Part shown: piece by piece, positions 1 to 6,295 of the stretch | Layout: every line of letters starts with the position of its first letter | Numbering within the stretch: position 1 is the stretch's first letter | Assembly (NCBI GenBank): GCA_027048265.1 | Contig: JALTXS010000155.1 | Location: forward strand, 1-10,870 | Reading direction: 5' to 3' | Source of the DNA: Desulfurococcales archaeon | GTDB lineage: Archaea; Thermoproteota; Thermoprotei_A; Sulfolobales; Fervidicoccaceae | DNA: 10,870 bases | Notes under the pieces: generated by a model | The model's input: only the letters and a program-made list of their open reading frames with translations | Told to the model about the DNA's origin: nothing | Databases searched by the model: none | Translations under genes and position numbers: made by a program

Positions 1-152
1 GCCCTCTTATAGTAGCCCTCCTTTGCAGTGTAGATATTGATCGCCACGGAGAAGATTAGCACGAGGGAGGCTGCAAGCACGAGCTTTATGGTTATGTCCA
101 GCTGGGGCTTCCTAAGCCTGTTCCTCAACCGCTCAGGGAGCATCAGGACCAT
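1..152 (-). CDS. Partial gene, N-terminus of a membrane-anchored protein of unknown function
   Basis: An open frame enters from the left edge and gives 50 visible residues, so the product is cut off. The ATG at 152 is chosen because GGTG lies 6 nt upstream. The GTG at 161 is in frame but is itself part of that ribosome binding site, and a TGA lies just before it. Residues 5-20 are basic and hydrophilic (LPERLRNRLRKPQLD). Residues about 22-41 form one hydrophobic helix, followed by TAKEGYYKR. A short charged cytoplasmic tail, one helix and then an extracellular domain is how many sensor kinases and chemoreceptor-like proteins begin, but no diagnostic domain is visible, so no function is assigned. 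It follows the oxidase genes on the same strand, with its own TATA-like box between. Confidence 0.5.
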   Translation of the reverse strand, partial: MVLMLPERLRNRLRKPQLDITIKLVLAASLVLIFSVAINIYTAKEGYYKR

Positions 153-206
153 CGACGACACCGGTCATGGGCACATGCTTGCCGCCTGCTCTTTTACACC
201 CTGTGC

Positions 207-217
207 ATATACTTAAG
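207..217 (-). promoter_or_regulatory. TATA-like box for the left-edge gene
   Basis: Read on the minus strand, TTAAGTATAT lies about 25 nt before a possible transcription start near 185-190 and about 55 nt before the ATG at 152. This suggests the left-edge gene can be transcribed independently of the oxidase operon. The call rests on base composition and spacing only. Confidence 0.35.
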
Positions 218-235
218 GTAGGGTGGGAAATGGGG

Positions 236-328
236 CTATATTATCTTGAAAAGCCTCAGAATAACAGCCAGGTAGGCCCCCAGGGCCAACAGGGCCAACA
301 GGAGTAAAAAAGCCCGCCTAGAATCCAT
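236..328 (-). CDS. 30-residue single-helix membrane protein at the end of the oxidase operon
   Basis: A small frame starts with ATG at 328 and ends with TAG at 236-238, giving MDSRRAFLLLLALLALGAYL followed by AVILRLFKII. It has a short positive N-terminus, one hydrophobic helix (about residues 7-25) and a basic end. GGTGAGGGGC lies directly upstream and overlaps the stop codon of the preceding COX4-like gene, so translation is probably coupled. Haem-copper oxidases commonly carry very small one-helix subunits, such as subunit IIa of Thermus ba3 oxidase and subunit IV of Paracoccus aa3 oxidase. A role as an accessory oxidase subunit is therefore reasonable but inferred from position and topology, not homology. 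The alternative is a chance frame, though the tight spacing and good ribosome binding site argue against that. Confidence 0.6.
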   Translation of the reverse strand: MDSRRAFLLLLALLALGAYLAVILRLFKII

Positions 329-333
329 GCCCC

Positions 334-639
334 TCACCCCAGGTAGGGTGTGCAGGCCAGGACGCTCGTTACCGCGGCAGAGACTAGTATTATTAGCATG
401 ACCAGGGAGCCCAGGGGGAAGGCCTTTACGCTCTGGGGCTCCTCACGCAGGTGCTGGAATATAAGGGCGATGACGCTCGACTGCACAATACCCACGCTAG
501 TGACGAAGACCAGCGTGTTGTAAGTCAGCCCGGCTGCGACGAAGTAGATCTCCAACAGGGCCGTGAATACGAGGAAGGCCCATGCTAGGAAATAGGCTAT
601 AGGTGGGTGGGCGGCCCACTTGAGCTGGGGTCTGGCCAT
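334..639 (-). CDS. Cytochrome c oxidase subunit IV-like (COX4/CyoD type) membrane protein
   Basis: This is a 101-residue protein with three predicted membrane helices, about residues 14-35, 41-63 and 75-96. HPPIAYFLAWAFL at 11-23 and VQSSVIALIFQHLREE at 52-67 match the pattern of prokaryotic subunit IV proteins, where the second helix ends in a Phe-x-His-Leu-Arg/Lys stretch. Such subunits assist assembly or stability of the oxidase and carry no redox centre. The ATG at 639 is preferred: GGAGGTGA sits 8 nt upstream, whereas the in-frame GTG at 651 is inside that ribosome binding site. The gene follows the stop of coxAC by 16 nt and is followed by a 30-residue membrane protein, which places it in the oxidase operon. 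Family assignment rests on motif and context. Confidence 0.8.
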   Translation of the reverse strand: MARPQLKWAAHPPIAYFLAWAFLVFTALLEIYFVAAGLTYNTLVFVTSVGIVQSSVIALIFQHLREEPQSVKAFPLGSLVMLIILVSAAVTSVLACTPYLG

Positions 640-655
640 CCTGATTCTCACCTCC

Positions 656-3112
656 TCATATCAGGTAGAACATGGGGAATATGAAGGTCCACACTATGTC
701 CACGATGCCCCAGTAGATACCAATGTAGAGGAGGGTGCGGGCGTCCTGGGGCCCGTAGGGCCTCCTTAGGCTCCTCACTAATGCATATAGGCTTGCAATC
801 ACCCCGACCAGCACGTGGGCCGCATGGGCCCCGGTTAGCGTATAGTATAGCTGGGCCTCCATGGTGCTCGTCAGCCCATAGCCCTCTGCAGCGAACTTGC
901 TCCACTCATAGGCTTTGGTGAACATGAACAGCAGACCAAGGGCGAGGGCGAAGGCGAGGCTGGCCCTCTGCAAGCCAACGTTGCCCACACGGGCGTTGTA
1001 GTAGGCCAGCCCCATGGCCAGTGCTGCGGTGAAGAGCACCACCGTGTTGAACAGGCCAATAGCCACGTCGTGAAGCTCTATACCCGGCGTCCAGGCGGGG
1101 CTCCTAGTCCTTATGAATATGTAGGCACCCACCAGGCTCCCAAACAGGAATCCCTCGCCCGCAATAAACGTCCAGAGTCCCACCTTGAACTTGTCGATGC
1201 CCACGAAGGGGAACTCCTCCCGATACCGGGGCTCGGGCTCGGAGAATCGTCCCCTGTACTCGTCGAGCACCCACTTGGCGATGGAGGCGAAGGCCAGGAG
1301 CGCGCCCAGGGCCATGAGGGCTGTGTTGCCCAGGGGCATTGCGACGAAGGCCACGAACATGCCTAGGGCTAGCATCATGGGCGCCATGCTGCCATGATGG
1401 GCGTGTGCGTGACCATGCCCGTGGGCATGGCTGGGGCTCTGGTGGCCCGCTGTACCGTTGGGGGTCATGACTCCTGTGACGCTGACCTTGGCCTCCCCTG
1501 TGATGACTTTGTCAACGCCCTGTTCCTCGAGGGTCTTCTCGGGGACTATGAGTATCCTGCCATCTTTCGTGACAACGGGTTGGCCGTCGAAGTTGTGGGG
1601 TGGGGGCGGGCTCTTGGTCAGCCACTCGAGGCCCCAGGCGCCCCAGGGGTTGTCCCCGGAGGGCCTTCCCCTAAGCAGGCCGTGGAGCAGGGCTATGAGG
1701 GCGACGACGAAGCTGGCTGCGAATATGAATGCCCCTATTGTGGAGAGCTGGTTGAGGGTTATCCACTCGGGGGCGTAGTCGTAACGGTATATTCTGCGCG
1801 GCATGTCTATTAGGAGGAACTGGGGGAAGTAGAGAAGGTTTATTCCTATTACTGCCAGGATGAGCTGTATCTTGGCTAGCTTCTCGCTCAACATGCGCCC
1901 TGTCATCTTGGGGAACCAGTAGTATAGTCCCGCTATGACCGCGAAGAGAGCCGTGCCCGCCATTATGTAGTGGAAGTGCGCCACCACCCAGTAGGTGCCC
2001 CTGAAGGCCCTGTCGAGTATTATGGCCGCGTTGAACACACCGGTTGCCCCGCCTATTATGAAGAGGGGTATGGCGGCCATTGCGAAGAGCATGGGGCTGG
2101 TGTACCTTATGCGGCCCTTGTACAGCGTGAGAATGAGAGCCAGTGTTGCCATCTCGAAGGGTATTGAGATGAGGGCTGTCGTTACGCTGAATATCTTCCT
2201 AACGAGCAGGCTGGTGCCCGTTATGAACATGTGGTGTACCCACACGATGTAGCTGAGAACCGTGGCCGCCATGAAGGCTACGAGCACGAACCTCTTAGCG
2301 TAGAGGGGCCTGCCCGTGAAGCTGCTTATTATATCCGCGAGCATGCCGAGGCTGGGGAAGAGGAGTATGTAGACCTCAGGGTGTCCGAAGAACCAGAACA
2401 GGTGGTCCCAGAGGAGGGCGCCTCCCTCAACGCTCAGGAAGAAAGTGGTTCCCAGCAGCCTGTCTAGCAGGAGTAGTATGCCCGCGGCGGCGAGGGCTGG
2501 GAAGGCGAGGAGCATCATGAGTATGGTGAATAGTATGCTCCAGGTGAACATGGGGACCTTGTCCCAGGTCATTCCGGGGGCCCGCATCTTTGCTATGGTG
2601 ACCATGAAGTTAACGGTCCCCAGCGTTATGGCGGCGCTTAGCATGACTATGGCGAGGACAGCGAGGTCGAAGCCCTTGGAGGGACTATAAGCGGAGGTGT
2701 TGAGGGGCGCATAGAGGGTCCAGCCCCCGTCCACGGCGCCTCCCGGGACGAAGAAGCTCACTATGAGGAGGAGGCCGCTGAATAGGTAGAGCCAGTAGCT
2801 GAGGGCGTTCAGCCGGGGGAAGGCGAGGTCACGGGCCCCTATCTGGAGGGGTACGAAATAGTTGGCGAGGCCGAACTGTATGGGTGAGAGGAACCATAGG
2901 AGCATAACGAGACCGTGCACCGTCACGGCCTGGTTGAACGCCTTTCCCGGGAGAAAGTTGGACTCGGGCATGGCCAGCTGGACTCTGAATAGCAGGGCCA
3001 GGGTCCCCGCTACTAGGAAGAAGTACATAGCGGTTACCATGTATAGGATGCCGATGTCCTTGTGGTTGGTCGTGGTCAGCCACCTTAGTATCCAGGACCT
3101 CAGGGAAGACAC
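656..3112 (-). CDS. coxAC: Haem-copper oxidase subunit I fused to subunit III (A1-like terminal oxidase)
   Basis: This 818-residue membrane protein is the catalytic core that reduces O2 to water. Subunit I spans about 1-500: low-spin haem ligands H66 and H379, haem-copper site H244/Y248 (GHPEVY 243-248), H293, H294 and H381, and propionate arginines R439/R440. The D-pathway is intact (N84, D95, N102, E246), as in A1-type enzymes. The K-pathway lysine is not: IPFEMAT (317-323) replaces the usual VPTGIK, so Ala322 stands where Lys is expected. A His-rich linker (557-574) leads to seven helices of subunit III type (about 577-818) with GAHAAHVLVG and YWGIVDIVW. Fusion of I and III is known in archaeal SoxM and Thermus caa3 oxidases. 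The start is GTG with GGAGG 6 nt upstream. It lies 56 nt after coxB. Confidence 0.95.
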   Translation of the reverse strand: MSSLRSWILRWLTTTNHKDIGILYMVTAMYFFLVAGTLALLFRVQLAMPESNFLPGKAFNQAVTVHGLVMLLWFLSPIQFGLANYFVPLQIGARDLAFPRLNALSYWLYLFSGLLLIVSFFVPGGAVDGGWTLYAPLNTSAYSPSKGFDLAVLAIVMLSAAITLGTVNFMVTIAKMRAPGMTWDKVPMFTWSILFTILMMLLAFPALAAAGILLLLDRLLGTTFFLSVEGGALLWDHLFWFFGHPEVYILLFPSLGMLADIISSFTGRPLYAKRFVLVAFMAATVLSYIVWVHHMFITGTSLLVRKIFSVTTALISIPFEMATLALILTLYKGRIRYTSPMLFAMAAIPLFIIGGATGVFNAAIILDRAFRGTYWVVAHFHYIMAGTALFAVIAGLYYWFPKMTGRMLSEKLAKIQLILAVIGINLLYFPQFLLIDMPRRIYRYDYAPEWITLNQLSTIGAFIFAASFVVALIALLHGLLRGRPSGDNPWGAWGLEWLTKSPPPPHNFDGQPVVTKDGRILIVPEKTLEEQGVDKVITGEAKVSVTGVMTPNGTAGHQSPSHAHGHGHAHAHHGSMAPMMLALGMFVAFVAMPLGNTALMALGALLAFASIAKWVLDEYRGRFSEPEPRYREEFPFVGIDKFKVGLWTFIAGEGFLFGSLVGAYIFIRTRSPAWTPGIELHDVAIGLFNTVVLFTAALAMGLAYYNARVGNVGLQRASLAFALALGLLFMFTKAYEWSKFAAEGYGLTSTMEAQLYYTLTGAHAAHVLVGVIASLYALVRSLRRPYGPQDARTLLYIGIYWGIVDIVWTFIFPMFYLI
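1391..1444 (-). other. His-rich linker between subunit I and subunit III
   Basis: Residues 557-574 of the fused oxidase polypeptide contain H557 and then SHAHGHGHAHAHHG, with seven His in twelve residues (562-573). The stretch joins the C-terminal tail of subunit I to the first subunit III helix. With twelve helices before it and both ends of subunit I normally inside, it is expected on the cytoplasmic face. Alternating His-x-His runs bind Cu, Ni or Zn in other proteins. Metal binding here is inference. Confidence 0.7.
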
Positions 3113-3129
3113 TCCTATCCTCCCCCTAC

Positions 3130-3141
3130 ATGATTTATCAT
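3130..3141. repeat. Small inverted repeat in the coxB-coxAC spacer
   Basis: ATGAT-TT-ATCAT forms a short perfect dyad in the 56-nt spacer, just ahead of the coxAC ribosome binding site. On the minus strand it also contains an A/T-rich GATAAATC stretch that could act as a weak internal promoter. Either role is speculative. Confidence 0.25.
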
Positions 3142-3168
3142 AGGCTAAACATGTGAGAACAGGGCAGT

Positions 3169-3816
3169 CTAGGATGATTGGAGGAAGGCTTGGAACTCCT
3201 CAGGGGACACAACCTTAATCTTACCCACCATAAGCGAGTGACCCACCCCACAGAGCTCGTAGCAGACCACGTTCAGCTCCCCCGGGTCGCTCGGGGTCTT
3301 GACCCAGAGGCTGTTCAAGATGCCGGGGATGGCGTCTATCTTAGCCCCCTTGATCTCGGGAATGCCGAAAGCGTGGAAGACATCCCTGCTTACCACCTTG
3401 AACTCGACCACGGTGTCCGTAGGTAGCACAAGGGTGTTCACGACCTTTTTCCCGTTGGGGTACTCGAACTCCCAGCCGAACTGGAAGGCGGTTACCCATA
3501 TAACAAGGTCGGTTTCGGGGGGTGAAGCCTCGACGTAGTCGGTGCGGGGGAAGGTGGCTAGTATGAGTAGTGTGACTATTATCCCTGTTACTACGAGCGT
3601 GTAGCGGGTCCAGCCTATCTTGCTCGTACCAGGTGCAACCTTACCGGGGCCTAGGACAACCTCTGCCTCGTTGGGTTTCACTCTCTTCTCCCAGTACCTG
3701 ATGGCGAAGTAGGCGAAGACAAGAGAGACGAAGGTCCCCAGCACCAGCGCTCCTATGAGGAACTGGTTGAATGTGAGCCACCAGAGCTCGTCGGGGGGGG
3801 TTATCTGTAGCGCCAT
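3169..3816 (-). CDS. coxB: Haem-copper oxidase subunit II with CuA centre
   Basis: This 215-residue protein has two membrane helices (about 17-40 and 71-88) and an extracellular cupredoxin domain (about 103-203). It accepts electrons at the binuclear CuA site and passes them to haem in subunit I. All CuA ligands are visible: H148, C185, E187, C189, H193 and M196, in the pattern CYELCGVGHSLM. Two usual features differ. The aromatic patch reads FQFGWEFEYP (111-120), so Phe113 replaces the Trp that takes electrons from cytochrome c in mitochondria-like enzymes. Lys66 (SKIGWT) stands where a Glu usually marks the K-pathway entrance. No haem c motif or lipobox is present, so the donor is separate and may be a blue copper protein or a quinol-oxidising complex. 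AGGAGG lies upstream of ATG 3816. It is the first gene of the operon. Confidence 0.93.
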   Translation of the reverse strand: MALQITPPDELWWLTFNQFLIGALVLGTFVSLVFAYFAIRYWEKRVKPNEAEVVLGPGKVAPGTSKIGWTRYTLVVTGIIVTLLILATFPRTDYVEASPPETDLVIWVTAFQFGWEFEYPNGKKVVNTLVLPTDTVVEFKVVSRDVFHAFGIPEIKGAKIDAIPGILNSLWVKTPSDPGELNVVCYELCGVGHSLMVGKIKVVSPEEFQAFLQSS

Positions 3817-3871
3817 CAGCGCCTCCTCCTGGGATTTAGATTAAGTGTTAACGGTTGTCATGTCTAGCAGG

Positions 3872-3886
3872 CTTGGGTTTAAGCGA
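3872..3886 (-). promoter_or_regulatory. Candidate promoter of the oxidase operon
   Basis: On the minus strand GCTTAAACCC offers a TATA-like hexamer about 60 nt before the coxB ATG. A start of transcription about 25 nt downstream, near 3850, would leave a leader of about 35 nt carrying the AGGAGG site. Other A/T-rich stretches in this spacer could serve instead. Confidence 0.35.
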
Positions 3887-4081
3887 GTTGGTAGTATCTT
3901 TGTTTCTTAATACTTGCTTGAAGGAATGTGTATTACATTATGTAAGGTTTCATATGTGTAAATTAGCCTGACAAAGCAGAGCTTTCTCAACTTTGTTAAA
4001 CTATTAACGCGTAAGGTCATTGAATATTGTCTATTTACGGATTGGTCAGTATGGGGGCTTACTCGTATGTAGGAAGAAAAA

Positions 4082-4090
4082 TGTATATAC
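4082..4090 (+). promoter_or_regulatory. TATA box of the PhoU-like regulator gene
   Basis: TGTATATAC follows a purine-rich GAAGAAAAA stretch that fits a BRE. It predicts transcription starting near 4110-4115 and a leader of about 45-50 nt before ATG 4160. It is the clearest archaeal promoter in the window. The ATAC tetranucleotide recurs at 4087, 4095 and 4102 with 7-8 nt spacing. Confidence 0.65.
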
Positions 4091-4107
4091 TGTCATACTC
4101 CATACAG

Positions 4108-4119
4108 TTCCACGTGGAA
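4108..4119. promoter_or_regulatory. Perfect 12-bp palindrome over the predicted transcription start; candidate operator
   Basis: TTCCACGTGGAA is an exact palindrome centred about 28 bp downstream of the middle of the TATA box. A dimeric repressor bound here would cover the transcription start, a common mode of repression in archaea. Which protein binds is unknown. Autoregulation by the downstream AbrB-type protein is one possibility. Confidence 0.5.
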
Positions 4120-4159
4120 TTAAAAACAGAAAACCAACCATGCTGAGGGGACAAAACAC

Positions 4160-5176
4160 ATGGTGACAAAGGCGGAGGTTAGGAAACTCCAGCGGCTGGG
4201 CTCCAAGAGCCTGGTCGTCTCCCTCCCCCGGAGCTGGGTCAAGAAACAGGGACTCCAGCCGGGGGACATGGCTTATGTGATTGAAGAGTACGATAAGATA
4301 ATAGTAATGCCCTACCGGAAGCAGGCCGAGGCCAAGGCAGGCGAGATAACGGTCAACTTGGACGCAGTGGTGGACGACGAGTCCCTGCCCCTAGAGGTGG
4401 TGGGTCGCCAGATACTAGGGTGCATGTACATCCTGGGCATTGACAACTTCGTAATAAAGTCCAGCAAGGTGGACAGCGACAGGCTCTTCGACATGGTTAG
4501 GGAATCGGGCATGCCAACGGCGGGTGTTGACATTGATGTGGACGAGGGCGGCGTCAGGGTCTCGAGCATTATCGACGTCAACCGCCTGGAGCCCACCCTT
4601 GCGATAAAGAACCTGCTCCGGATAGTTATCAGACAGATAGACTACATGCTGGACTACTCCGAGGGGAAGCTAACCGACCTCAAGGAGATCGAAGAGAAGA
4701 CGCAAAGGAGTATCGAGGATACGAGGATACTCGAGAGGCTTATAATGAGGAGCCTGATCGGGCCCAAGAGCCTGGTGGAGGACATTGACGTGAGGCACAT
4801 CTACAGCCTCTTCGGCGCCGCGATACTGATGGTGATGTCCAATGACTTCATATCGAAGGATCTGCTATGGATGGCACACAACGGCAAGAAGCCCGGGAAA
4901 AAGGTTGTAGAGTACCTAAAGCAGGTCAGGGAGGTCCTGGAGAGCTCCGCCAACCTGACCGTTAACCCGAGTATAAGTAAGGCTAAGGAGATGTACCAGA
5001 AGCTCGAGAAGCTCGAGGCCGAGGTCAACAAGGCCACCCTGGGGGCCAGCGACGCCGACGCCAGGTTGCTCATGACAGTATACCACGTGCTGAGGATAGC
5101 GAGGATAATAACCTACATTGGCTTCTGCCTGGGGCTCAGCAGGAGCAAGGCACTTGAGAGACCCGAGAAGAAGTAG
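4160..5176 (+). CDS. AbrB/SpoVT-type DNA-binding plus PhoU-domain protein (phosphate-uptake-regulator-like)
   Basis: This is a 338-residue soluble protein. Residues about 6-53 (RKLQRLGSKSLVVSLPRSWV, then GLQPGDMAYVIEEYDKIIVMP) have the swapped-hairpin AbrB/SpoVT pattern typical of archaeal PhoU-related proteins and probably bind DNA. Residues about 75-330 are mostly helical and resemble tandem PhoU domains. An acidic segment, VDSDRLFDMV to DVDEGG, lies between the two parts. Members are usually annotated as phosphate uptake regulators, but no pst transporter genes are nearby, and the gene is instead divergent from the oxidase operon. A role outside phosphate control is therefore possible. ATG 4160 has GAGGGG 9 nt upstream. 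The frame ends in tandem stops TAG TAA, 18 nt from the convergent lysK. Family confidence is good; target genes are unknown. Confidence 0.85.
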   Translation: MVTKAEVRKLQRLGSKSLVVSLPRSWVKKQGLQPGDMAYVIEEYDKIIVMPYRKQAEAKAGEITVNLDAVVDDESLPLEVVGRQILGCMYILGIDNFVIKSSKVDSDRLFDMVRESGMPTAGVDIDVDEGGVRVSSIIDVNRLEPTLAIKNLLRIVIRQIDYMLDYSEGKLTDLKEIEEKTQRSIEDTRILERLIMRSLIGPKSLVEDIDVRHIYSLFGAAILMVMSNDFISKDLLWMAHNGKKPGKKVVEYLKQVREVLESSANLTVNPSISKAKEMYQKLEKLEAEVNKATLGASDADARLLMTVYHVLRIARIITYIGFCLGLSRSKALERPEKK

Positions 5177-5194
5177 TAAGGGAGAACAGAGGTC

Positions 5195-6295
5195 TCATAC
5201 ACCCGGGGGCAGGGGCACGGGCCCCTCATCCCGGGTTTTTACACAGAGTTCAAGAACAGCCTTCTCGTAGACACGAACACCGAACAGGAGCTCCTCACGG
5301 GTTATGCTCTCCACTGTTGTGTGGGAGAGTGAGGAGTCCCCCGGGCCATAGGCTGCTATGCCCCTCGTGTAGGGTGCCAGGTGGTTCATGTCACTGCTAC
5401 CCGCCTTGAGGGCCAGTTGGGGCCGGTCTCCCGCTTGTATGATTGCCCTCATGAGGCTCCGGGGCACAATGTTCGAAGGCGGGACCCTCACGGGCTCCAT
5501 TCCCTTCCTGTACTCGAGAGTGCAGTCTTGAGGAAGCAGGGCCATTATCTCCTCTATGACCTGGGAAAGGCTGTGACCCCAGGGTATCCTGAGGTCCGCC
5601 AGCGCCTCGGCTTGGCTTGGTATCACGTTGTAGTCCTCCCCAGCCCTCACCACAGTAAATGCTAGGCTGGGGTCCTTGACCGTGGTGGTGTGGAACCTCT
5701 CCTGTAGCCCCACTATTGCCTTAACCAGCTTATCCAGCGCGCTGTCCCCTGCCCAGGGGGTGGACGCATGGCCGCCCCGCCCCCTACAGACTATGTGGAG
5801 GAGCGCCCCTCCCCGGTATCCAATTATTACCTTAGTCGTACTACTGGGCTCCCCTATGACAACGTAGGGGGGCACCCCGTTCTCAACCAGCCTCCTGGCA
5901 CCCGGGCTGTCGGCCTCCTCCCCCGACAAGCCCGCGACGGCCACTGGACAGGCCCCTCTCCTGGCCTTATCCGCTACCAGCGAGAGGGCGACTAGCATAG
6001 CCGTTAGGGGCCCCTTCGCGTCGACCGCTCCCCTCCCATATATCCTCCCCGCCTCCTCCCTCACCTCTATGAACCCGGGGACCGTGTCTATGTGACCAGC
6101 TAGGAGGACCCGGGCCTCGCGGGTTCCGGGGGAGGCGTAGAGGCTGCCCGAGGAGTCCCTCCAGGCCTCGAGCCCTTGGGAGCGGGCCCATTCGATGGCG
6201 ACCTTTACGGCCTCCTCTTCTTCGCCCGAGGGGCTGTAGGCTTGGAGAAGGCTCTTGAGGAGGCTAGCAGCCGTATTCTCCACAGAGGCACTCAC
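5195..6295 (-). CDS. lysK: LysW-lysine/ornithine hydrolase (M20 family carboxypeptidase)
   Basis: LysK releases lysine, or ornithine in the parallel arginine route, from the C-terminus of the carrier protein LysW; it is the last step of the pathway. It is a cytoplasmic metallopeptidase of 366 residues. Visible metal and catalytic residues, counted from GTG 6295, are H68 and D70 (AGHIDTVPG), D92 (GRGAVDAKGP), E126/E127 (LSGEEADS), E149 (VIGEPSS) and H325 (SLSHTT). KAGSSDMNHLAP and AAYGPGDSS fit LysK rather than generic M20 peptidases. The start is uncertain: in-frame GTGs occur at 6304, 6295 and 6283, and 6295 has GGTGG 6 nt upstream. All three overlap the end of lysJ, indicating translational coupling. 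The 3' end contains the plus-strand hairpin described separately. Confidence 0.88.
   Translation of the reverse strand: MSASVENTAASLLKSLLQAYSPSGEEEEAVKVAIEWARSQGLEAWRDSSGSLYASPGTREARVLLAGHIDTVPGFIEVREEAGRIYGRGAVDAKGPLTAMLVALSLVADKARRGACPVAVAGLSGEEADSPGARRLVENGVPPYVVIGEPSSTTKVIIGYRGGALLHIVCRGRGGHASTPWAGDSALDKLVKAIVGLQERFHTTTVKDPSLAFTVVRAGEDYNVIPSQAEALADLRIPWGHSLSQVIEEIMALLPQDCTLEYRKGMEPVRVPPSNIVPRSLMRAIIQAGDRPQLALKAGSSDMNHLAPYTRGIAAYGPGDSSLSHTTVESITREELLFGVRVYEKAVLELCVKTRDEGPVPLPPGV
5201..5240 (+). terminator. Two-tier hairpin with T-run ending the PhoU-like transcript, inside the lysK 3' end
   Basis: ACCCGGG (5201-5207) pairs with CCCGGGT (5230-5236). Inside it GGGGC (5212-5216) pairs with GCCCC (5221-5225) around the loop ACGG. 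Five T follow on the plus strand (5236-5240). It begins 22 nt after the tandem stop codons of the plus-strand gene and has no matching T-run on the other strand, so it would act only on the plus transcript. Archaeal termination mainly needs the T-run; the G/C-rich hairpin may add RNA stability. Confidence 0.55.

Larger units (their letters stand above)
3817..4159. other. Divergent intergenic control region between coxB and the PhoU-like gene
   Basis: This 343-nt stretch is clearly richer in A+T than the genes around it and contains no frame worth calling. It must hold the promoters of both flanking transcripts: the weak TATA-like box for coxB near 3880 and the strong box for the plus-strand gene near 4085. 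The centre (about 3890-4060) is A/T-rich with no repeat or structure I can support. Confidence 0.6.

Noticed and set aside
1394..1813. A 139-codon plus-strand open frame inside the oxidase gene
   Set aside because: It runs opposite to the linker and C-terminal part of subunit I in coxAC, which are well supported, and its product resembles no known protein.
4091..4106. Imperfect dyad CTGT-N10-ACAG just upstream of the 12-bp palindrome
   Set aside because: Only the outer four bases pair and the inner bases do not, so it is not distinguishable from chance. The exact palindrome beside it is the better candidate.
3817..4159. Search for a small RNA gene, CRISPR or mobile element in the divergent spacer
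   Set aside because: No cloverleaf, regularly spaced long repeats or terminal inverted repeats are visible. The A/T-rich composition is explained by two promoters.
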